Shown piece by piece: positions 6,455 through 12,264 of a stretch of DNA of 15,775 bases. The translations under genes and the position numbers were made by a program. The stretch is from Chrysochromulina parva (lineage: Eukaryota > Haptophyta > Prymnesiales > Chrysochromulinaceae): NCBI GenBank assembly GCA_002887195.1, contig PJAB01001276.1:1-15775 (forward strand). The letters run 5' to 3'. Numbering within the stretch: position 1 is the first letter of the stretch; each line of letters starts with the position of its first letter. The notes under the pieces were generated by a model that did not search any database, was not told the DNA's origin, and worked only from the letters and a program-made list of their open reading frames with translations.

Positions 6455-8065
6455 TCAGGCGACGATTTTGAAGGAATGCAACCTGTGTGCCTCGATCTCG
6501 CTCACGTAAAGGCGCGACTCATGCCAGTGCACGCCGACGAGCCGGCCTCCCGTCGGCGCGGGCAGCACTAGCAGCGGCGTGCCGTCAGGTTGCAGCACCT
6601 GCAGCCGGCCGCCGATGCCGCGGCCACCCTCGGCCACGAACAGCTGCTGGTCGCGGATGCAAAGGCCGAGCGGCTCGACGAACTCACCAGGCATGCGCCC
6701 GTTCCTGCCCACGGCGGCGACAAAGTCGCCGTCCATCGAGAAGACGGCGAGCCGGTCGTTTTCCGTGTCCGTCACGTACGCGAGCTTGCGCGCCCGCCCA
6801 CCAAAGACGCCCGGCGCGTCGAGCGCCATCTCAGGCGGGTTGTAGATAGCGATGCACGTCGGGTCGTTCAGGCAACTCACCGGCAGTTTCTTGCCAGCTC
6901 GTGGGTCCGGCTCGGTCTCGCCGCCGAAGCTGAAGAGGCGGCGCAGCGAGCCCGCGTCGAGCACGTGCACGCGATTCATGCGGCCGCACACGACGAACAG
7001 CAGCGAGTTCTTGCCCGCATCGTCGTACGCCAGGCCTTGTGGAAGGTCCATCAGACCGGTCTGGGTCGCGAGGATGGGTTGAAAAATGCCTCGCGTGTCG
7101 CGCTGGTACTTGAGGATGCGCCCGTTGCCGCCATCGGCGATGAACATCTGATCGTGGTGGATCGCGATACCCTGAGGGTCGTGCAAGCTCACGCCCATGA
7201 ACTCGGTGATCACAGCGTACGGCGCGCCACGTGGAGTGAGGACCTGCACCTCATGCGCAAAAGTAGATGAGACCACGAGCGTGCCAGAGTCCTGCGTGGC
7301 CATCCAGGTGGGCGTATTGAACTGGCCTGGCGCGAAGCCAATGCGCGGCGTGCCGAACCCGCCGCCAATCGAGCCGTAGTACGCGAGCTTTGCCCTCGGC
7401 TCGAAGATCAACGGCTCTGCCTTTCTCGATCGCGTGAGCGCGCGAACAAGGCGAGAGGCCGGCCTTCGCTTGACCTCGACGGGCGCCATGCTCGCGGGGG
7501 GCAGGCGCTCTTTCAGTGATCCCCACGTCCTCGGGATCGCCTCCGGCTCCGGCGTAGCCGGACTTGGAGACGATACCTTGCGAGCAGGACTGCCAGCGGC
7601 CTCTGGCTCGTCTGGCAGCTCGACCTCCTCCTCCTCGTCGTCGTCGAAAAAGTGGTTGAGGCCGCCCGGCCGGCGGCTGATCATACCTTCTGCGCCTGAA
7701 GGTACGCCCTTCTTCGGCGGCGTCGTCTCCGGCGACGCCTCGCCTAACTCACTGCTGCCCTTCTTTGCCTTTGGCGTCGTCGCTGATCCCTTGCTTTTCT
7801 TCTCCTTTTTCCCCACCTTCTTCTTCGCCTTCAGCTTGCCCTTTGGCGTCGAGGGCTCATCGGCACCATCCGCCTCCTCCTCGCCCATGAATTCCGGCGA
7901 CGGCACCCTCGTCCACTCATCCTCCGCCTCCGCCTCGTCCGTTGGAGCTTTGCGCGATGAGAGCAAGAAGCCTTTTCCTTCCCTTTTTCCGACCGTCTTT
8001 TTGGAAGGAGCTGGCGCTGGCGACGAGCTGTCCAGCGGATCCGTATTGTCCAATGGGTCAGCCAT
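6455..8065 (-). CDS. NHL-repeat beta-propeller protein with long charged N-terminus
   Basis: ATG at 8063-8065 gives 536 residues. Residues 1-215 are disordered and highly charged. They include a Lys-rich block (KLKAKKKVGKKEKKSKG, 77-93), an acidic run (FDDDEEEEVELPDEPE, 140-155) and many Ser/Thr-Pro. Residues 228-536 form an NHL-type propeller of about six blades. Blade signatures include PGQFNTP (247-252), HDPQGIAI with MFIADGGNGRILKY (295-320), LPQGLAY with FVVCGRMNRVHVLD (341-370), DPTCIAI with AYVTDTENDRLAVF (401-442), EPLGLCI with LFVAEGG (464-481) and LYVSEIEAHRLHSF (519-532). There is no signal peptide, membrane helix, RING or B-box. NHL propellers bind protein, RNA or small ligands; the ligand here is unknown. 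The gene is divergent from the methyltransferase-like gene. Confidence 0.88.
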   Translation of the reverse strand: MADPLDNTDPLDSSSPAPAPSKKTVGKREGKGFLLSSRKAPTDEAEAEDEWTRVPSPEFMGEEEADGADEPSTPKGKLKAKKKVGKKEKKSKGSATTPKAKKGSSELGEASPETTPPKKGVPSGAEGMISRRPGGLNHFFDDDEEEEVELPDEPEAAGSPARKVSSPSPATPEPEAIPRTWGSLKERLPPASMAPVEVKRRPASRLVRALTRSRKAEPLIFEPRAKLAYYGSIGGGFGTPRIGFAPGQFNTPTWMATQDSGTLVVSSTFAHEVQVLTPRGAPYAVITEFMGVSLHDPQGIAIHHDQMFIADGGNGRILKYQRDTRGIFQPILATQTGLMDLPQGLAYDDAGKNSLLFVVCGRMNRVHVLDAGSLRRLFSFGGETEPDPRAGKKLPVSCLNDPTCIAIYNPPEMALDAPGVFGGRARKLAYVTDTENDRLAVFSMDGDFVAAVGRNGRMPGEFVEPLGLCIRDQQLFVAEGGRGIGGRLQVLQPDGTPLLVLPAPTGGRLVGVHWHESRLYVSEIEAHRLHSFKIVA

Positions 8066-8328
8066 CCCGCCCTCTGGATCTGCTCAGCCGGCTCTCCTCT
8101 CACCCACGAAAATGAGCTGAGGGCTTTGAGGCCCACTAATCATAGAGACGGCCGATCCCAAAATGCCGCGGATTTAACTTAGGTCGTTTCTGAAAAAAAC
8201 AAGAGTCTTCGAGGGGGACCAAGCGAGGAACTGCGTGGATGCGATCCAGCACCGTTCATGCAGGCGCCGTAACTTTCGCGGCCTTCCGACGACTCATTGT
8301 AGTCTCCTTGCCCTCCGACTGCCGAACA
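8066..8328. promoter_or_regulatory. Divergent promoter region, NHL gene / methyltransferase gene
   Basis: These 263 bp lie between two ATGs on opposite strands. The middle (about 8168-8210) is AT-richer, with a run of seven A and TTTAACTTA, and is the likeliest core promoter area. No defined element is recognised. An ATG at 8239 lies in frame with the methyltransferase, but its extension is poor and the ATG at 8329 has the better context. Confidence 0.35.
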
Positions 8329-9459
8329 ATGGCTGAGTCTGCTACCGCAATGGTGCTGTCGCTCGTCGGACTGCAGGCGTTGAGAAAGCGTGCGATTACG
8401 AAGGGCGAACCGACGCGCGGTGAACTATTGCAGGAGCTTTGCGAGCCCCTCCTTGATCTCGCCCGCAGAGGGCAGCTGAGCCACGCAATGGCAATGCGCC
8501 TCCTCTCGGGTGCCATCGTGGGTGACGCCGAGTCGGAGGTCGTGCGCGCCCTGTCCTCAAAAAAGAAGTTGCCATCCATCCTGCGGTTCCTCTTCACGAG
8601 CAAGGTCTCATGGGCCGTCTTCACCACCGAGTGGATAGACGGAGTCGCTGCCTTTCTGACGACCCTTGGGCTGCAAGGCAAGCGCGTGCTTGAGGTGTGT
8701 GCGGGCGAGAATACGCTCGCTGCACCGATGCGTGCACGTGGGTTTGATGTGCGCGGCTGCCTTTGAACCGCGCCCTCGTTTCAGTACGCCACACTCACCT
8801 CCGCGCGTCCCTCCCTTGCTCGTCATTGGTGGAATGCGCAGTGGGTGGCGACGGACGTCACCTTGCGCGAGACGGCGGTGTCGCAGCCGCTCGAGCTTGC
8901 CGCGCTTGACGCGGTGCGGAAACTGGAGCCGAGCGCCGTCTTCTGGTCGTGGTGGTCAGAGGGCGCCACGCCCATGGCCGCGGCCGCGGCGACAACAGCA
9001 CCGCCGGCGCTCTGCGCCGAGGTGCCGGCGCAATGTGTATCCGAATCGGAGTCTAAACGAGCGGCGGCGGCCGCGGCCGCCGCCGCAGCCACATCGATGG
9101 CACACGGTGAGGATCGGCTGGTCGCCGAGCATTGCATTGAGCGCGGCCTGCCCATTCTCTTCGTAGGCGAGGGCCGTGGCGGGGTTACGGGGTCGACCTC
9201 CTTTTGGGCGGGCCCGTGGCGCCCCGCGCTGCTATCCGAGGTAGTCGAGGGCTTCCAAGATGTTCCGAACTGGGAGGGCCAGTTTGATCGCACCTGGTGC
9301 TTGCGCCCTGGAGCCGAGACGCTCCCGCCCATGCTGCGTGCTGCTGTGAGCGCCGTCGCGACAGTCGGCCACTCGAGCAGCACTCCCGTCCCGCCGCCTC
9401 CCTCGCCTGCTCCGCTCGATACAGCGCTGGAGTCGAGCCCAGCGGTAGAGGTCCACTGA
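8329..9459 (+). CDS. SAM-dependent methyltransferase-like protein, two exons
   Basis: Exon 1 is 8329-8748 and exon 2 is 8842-9459, giving 345 residues. The start ATG has context AACAATGG. Residues 1-118 are a helical N-terminal domain. Residues 119-131 (RVLEVCAGENTLA) are methyltransferase motif I. After splicing, WVATD (141-145) supplies the acid at the end of strand beta-2, at the spacing expected for a Rossmann methyltransferase; without splicing, 31 extra codons and a TGA would intervene. Exon 2 also carries VFWSWWSEG, a ten-Ala run in a low-complexity insert, then LPILFVGEGRGGVTGS and a WEG..DRTWCLRP block. These Gly-rich and Trp-rich blocks suggest a Trp/Gly-rich uncharacterised methyltransferase relative. 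The substrate is unknown. The C-terminus is Pro/Ser-rich. Confidence 0.7.
8749..8841 (+). other. Spliceosomal GT-AG intron (93 bp)
   Basis: Predicted donor is GAT|GTGCGC and acceptor is GCGCAG|TGG, phase 0. Both flanking exons are in the same frame, and the intron carries the only stop between them (TGA 8764-8766), so retention would truncate the protein at residue 145. A pyrimidine-rich tract (CGTCCCTCCCTTGCTCGTC) precedes the acceptor. An upstream CAG at 8782-8784 would leave an implausibly small 36-bp intron and 19 extra residues. Confidence 0.75.
9061..9090 (+). repeat. GCN-type alanine repeat in methyltransferase exon 2
   Basis: Codons here are almost all GCG or GCC and encode ten consecutive alanines inside a low-complexity insert between the WSEG block and the Gly-rich block. 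The mixed codons point to a fairly stable, not recently slipped, tract. Confidence 0.7.
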
Positions 9460-9872
9460 GTAGGGGCAGTACACTGCCTGCCAAGCATCCCGCTCAGAGC
9501 AATATGCCGGAGGACGTTCTCGGAAGTTCAATCGGACTCTTACTCTGGACCCCACAGCACACGTAGCGTCACCGTAAAGCGCCGTGGTCTGCCCTCAGGC
9601 TCAGGCTCAGTGGGTCACCGTTTTCAGTACGTAGACGTTCCGGACAAGAGTCCCGACTCCCGATGCGCGGTTGCGGGACCTGAGGGGATGATCGGCGTGA
9701 AAAATGGACTTTGAATATGAATATGAGTGCATGCGCGATGGACCAAGCACAAACGTACTCGCCACTCCGGTCCGCCTCCTCTGGTACACACAGTCGTGGG
9801 ACTCATCACTCTCGAGCCACTAGCGCGCGTGTTGACGCACGCGCGATCCTATCGATCGCGTTCCATCGCCGC
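9460..9872. other. Convergent 3' region of methyltransferase and light-harvesting genes
   Basis: These 413 bp separate two stop codons facing each other. Contents: a short CTCAGG tandem (9594-9610), an AT-richer patch near 9700-9725 and, next to the light-harvesting stop, two overlapping perfect hairpins (9824-9860). No convincing gene. Confidence 0.6.
9824..9860 (-). promoter_or_regulatory. Two overlapping, mutually exclusive 3' UTR hairpins
   Basis: In the light-harvesting mRNA, 12 nt after the stop codon, lies hairpin A with 7-bp arms (9842-9848 and 9854-9860, CGCGATC/GATCGCG) and a 5-nt loop. Hairpin B has perfect 8-bp arms (9824-9831 and 9838-9845, CGCGCGTG/CACGCGCG) and a 6-nt loop. 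The arms share 9842-9845, so only one can form at a time. Possible roles are RNA stability, processing or 3' end control of an abundant transcript. Structure is seen, function inferred. Confidence 0.5.
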
Positions 9873-10493
9873 TTAGAAAATGGTGGGCGGGGCCGCGCCG
9901 CCCAGGCCACCCGTCGGGTAAAGGGCGTTGACACCGAGGAGCTCGTGGACCAGGCAGCCGGTGATGCCCATCATCGCCGCGCGGCCGTTCTGGCGCTCAA
10001 TGTTAAGCTTGAAAGCCTTCGTCGCAGGGTCGTCGTAGCGCACCCAGGCCTCGCCGCCAATGTTGCCGGGCTCGCCCTTGGGGTCCTGCGCCTCGAAGAG
10101 GAAGTAGCCCGACTCCATCATGCAAGTGACCGTCATGATCTGCAGCCAGGCCGCCGTGGGGAGCGCCTCCAGCGACTCGAAGCAGCCGCTGGGGACGTCG
10201 GCGAACTTGAGGCCCGCCGACGTGGACAGGTAGCCCGGGAAGCGCGCGCCGCCCTGGACCAGGATGACATGGAGGAAGCCCATCATGGCCGCGCGGCCGT
10301 GCTTGATCTCCATAATCTCGTAGCGCTGCATGTCGCGCGACGAGATGAGGCCCAGCGGGTCAAAGACGCCCAGCGGCGGGAGGACGCCAATGTCGCCCTC
10401 CTTGAAGCCCATGGAGGCGCCCATGGCGCGCGTCGGGGCCTTGAGGGCCGGCATCTGGAAGGCGGTGGTCTGGAGGGCGAGAGCGGCAATCAT
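9873..10493 (-). CDS. Fucoxanthin-chlorophyll a/c-type light-harvesting protein
   Basis: ATG at 10491-10493 in context CAAAATG gives 206 residues; an upstream GTG-opened extension is not used. Residues 1-28 are a short leader (IAALALQTTAFQMP) resembling the signal peptide plus AF motif of secondary-plastid targeting. The mature start carries the typical LPPLGVFDPLGL block (38-49). Helix 1 has E62-x2-H65-x-R67 (EIKHGRAAMMG). Helix 2 is near 113-131. Helix 3 has E166-x2-N169-x-R171 (ERQNGRAAMMG), the paired chlorophyll-ligand and ion-pair motifs of the LHC superfamily. It should bind chlorophylls a/c and fucoxanthin-type carotenoid in the thylakoid. Length and lack of introns fit the family. 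It is divergent from the MFS gene. Confidence 0.93.
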   Translation of the reverse strand: MIAALALQTTAFQMPALKAPTRAMGASMGFKEGDIGVLPPLGVFDPLGLISSRDMQRYEIMEIKHGRAAMMGFLHVILVQGGARFPGYLSTSAGLKFADVPSGCFESLEALPTAAWLQIMTVTCMMESGYFLFEAQDPKGEPGNIGGEAWVRYDDPATKAFKLNIERQNGRAAMMGITGCLVHELLGVNALYPTGGLGGAAPPTIF

Positions 10494-10900
10494 TTTGACG
10501 GCGGTAGGTCTGCCAACAGAGAGACGAGCGCAGCAAAGGTCACGGTGGAGCACTTCTTTATTGGCGCTTCCGAAGCGTCACGTATCGATTGCTGTCGCAG
10601 AGTGGCAGAGTGGTCGCCGCGAGGGCGCGATGCGCGTCAGGCGCGGACCATGGGCCACGGAGCGTGACGCGCGCCGCACGCAGGAGAAGGCCGGTCCGCG
10701 GCGGCATCGCAAACCTTTTTGAGCTGGATCGGAGCTCCGAGTCAATTTGCACAATTCATCACAGTAAGTTTTCACAGCAAGTTTTTCACCACGCGCTTCG
10801 CGCTTCCCTGCGCTGCGTTCTCCGTGAGCAAGTACGATGGACGGATCCTTACGCAAACGCCCGGCTTTTTCAGTAACGCCGCGGCGAATCCTACCGAGGA
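10494..10900. promoter_or_regulatory. Divergent promoter region, LHC / MFS transporter
   Basis: These 407 bp lie between two ATGs on opposite strands. On the LHC side an inverted CCAAT (10560-10564, CCAAT on the minus strand followed by AAAG) sits 67 bp before the ATG, a plausible basal element. A pyrimidine-rich stretch ending in GGCAG near 10512-10530 could be a transcription start area or a 5' UTR splice acceptor. On the MFS side a short tandem (10760-10786) occurs 115-140 bp before the ATG. Open frames across it are Arg-rich and not gene-like. Confidence 0.4.
10760..10786. repeat. Tandem 13/14-bp repeat upstream of the MFS gene
   Basis: CACAGTAAGTTTT (10760-10772) is followed directly by CACAGCAAGTTTTT (10773-10786). 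This AT-richer tandem in a GC-rich setting is placed where a promoter or 5' UTR element of the transporter gene would be. Confidence 0.5.
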
Positions 10901-12151
10901 ATGGCCGACCACCTAGCCTTCGCCATCACCTTCCTCGACACGTTCACTGTCGGGCTCGTCAACCCGATCTACCCACAGCTCGTGCAGGGTGACGTATTGG
11001 GAGCCACGCTCTTCGCTGTGCTGCAGTCCACTGCAAATGCTGCCGCTCTGGTTGCAAGCACTCTCTTTGGCCGCCTCTCTGATGTTCACGGCCGGCGCGC
11101 CGCACTCATCGCGAGCACGCTGTGCACTCTCATAGGGTATGGGTGCTACATAGCTGGCTTCGCACTCGATGGGAACCCTCGCTTCACGGTGGCGCGGCTG
11201 TGGCTGCCGTCAATTGGCCGCGTCCTCAGCGGGGTCGGCCGGGCCGCACTTAACGGACCGCTCATCGCGCTGCTGGTGGAAGACGAGGCCGACACCTCTA
11301 GCCGGGTATCGCGCACGATGGCGACGTGTGGCTTCGGCTACGCGACGGGAAGCGGCTTTGGAGGCTTTCTTGTAAGCAGGGGCGGACCGAGCGCCAACCT
11401 GACACTCATTGGCACGATGAGCGTCTTGTCGGTGCTTTGCACCTTGCGACTGCCGTCGAGGGCAAAGCCAGCGAATGCAGGCCCAACGCCCGTAAGCAGC
11501 ACGAGCCACACGCCCAGTCGCGTGCGCTGGTGGTCCGCATTGCGCGACGCTCTGAGCGAGCGCAACATGCGGCTGCTGTTACTGCTCCAAGCCATTGCGG
11601 CCTCCTCCTTCCAAGTGTATGACGCGACTTCCGCGCTGTACATGATGGATGCCCTCGGCTACAGCGCGGCCGAGCGCGGCTTCCTCCTCGGCTACGCGGG
11701 CTGGGTCTTCTCCTTCTTCAATCTGGCGGTGATCCCCCGCATCACAGGCCGTGGCAGTAACGCGGCGAGGTTGCTCACCCTCGCGTACGCCTGCACGGCC
11801 GTTGGCAGACTCGGGATTGCGGCCGCGTCGGTGCTTCCGCCAACGCTCACGATCCTCGCGAGCTATGCGGTGCTCAACCTCGGGCAGGGGCTCACCCATA
11901 CCCTTCTCAAATCTCTCACGGCCAATCTCGCAAGCCAAGACCGACTCGGCCTGATGATTGGGCTGCTCGGATCGGTGGAAAAGGGGTGTGGTGTCGCCGC
12001 ACCGCTCCTCGGCGGGCCCGCGTACGAGCACGTGGGGCCTGTCGCACCAGCATGTCTCTCAGCTGGCTTTGCATTCGTCGGCGCGTGCGTGGCTCAAGTC
12101 GCGAGTACGTCCGCCACGCTCCGGCCAGCAGCGACGAAAAAGACGGACTGA
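10901..12151 (+). CDS. Major facilitator superfamily transporter (TCR/SLC22A18-like)
   Basis: ATG 10901 (GAGGAATGGCC) opens 416 residues, a normal MFS length. The hydrophobic pattern fits about 12 membrane helices in two halves, split by a polar loop at about 185-210. The loop between helices 2 and 3 carries MFS motif A, GRLSDVHGRR (57-66). A motif-C-like Gly-rich stretch follows at 143-156 (GFGYATGSGFGG). The second half includes FQVYDATSALYMMDALGYSAAERG, typical of drug/H+ antiporters related to tetracycline-resistance proteins and animal SLC22A18. Substrate cannot be read; efflux or organelle transport by proton coupling is likely. No targeting extension. It is followed closely by the exonuclease gene on the same strand. 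Confidence 0.85.
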   Translation: MADHLAFAITFLDTFTVGLVNPIYPQLVQGDVLGATLFAVLQSTANAAALVASTLFGRLSDVHGRRAALIASTLCTLIGYGCYIAGFALDGNPRFTVARLWLPSIGRVLSGVGRAALNGPLIALLVEDEADTSSRVSRTMATCGFGYATGSGFGGFLVSRGGPSANLTLIGTMSVLSVLCTLRLPSRAKPANAGPTPVSSTSHTPSRVRWWSALRDALSERNMRLLLLLQAIAASSFQVYDATSALYMMDALGYSAAERGFLLGYAGWVFSFFNLAVIPRITGRGSNAARLLTLAYACTAVGRLGIAAASVLPPTLTILASYAVLNLGQGLTHTLLKSLTANLASQDRLGLMIGLLGSVEKGCGVAAPLLGGPAYEHVGPVAPACLSAGFAFVGACVAQVASTSATLRPAATKKTD

Positions 12152-12188
12152 GCGTGTGTCGTTCCACATATGAAAAATACAGATTCTC

Positions 12189-12231
12189 GTTCACAGTCCC
12201 TCGCAAGTGGCCGAGTCGGTTCACAGTCCCT
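12189..12231. repeat. 13-bp direct repeat, 30 bp apart
   Basis: GTTCACAGTCCCT occurs at 12189-12201 and again at 12219-12231. It lies just upstream of the first likely ATG of the exonuclease gene, in the short gap after the MFS stop. Paired sites spaced 30 bp (about three helical turns) could be factor-binding sites, or simply a local duplication. Confidence 0.5.
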
Positions 12232-12264
12232 GTGGGTCAGGCGTCAGGGCTCGTACGCACGCTC

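Noticed and set aside
6590..7270. 226-aa plus-strand open frame opposite the NHL gene
   Set aside because: Antisense to the propeller blades, Arg/His/Ala-rich, no family. The same holds for the Ser-rich plus frame at 7434-8120.
8764..8766. In-frame TGA as a selenocysteine codon in the methyltransferase-like gene
   Set aside because: The surrounding 31 codons would wreck the normal motif I to beta-2 spacing, while a GT-AG intron restores it, so splicing explains the stop better.
9711..10667. 318-aa plus-strand open frame across the light-harvesting gene
   Set aside because: Longer than the real gene but Arg/Ala/Glu-rich antisense sequence; the minus strand encodes an unmistakable LHC protein.
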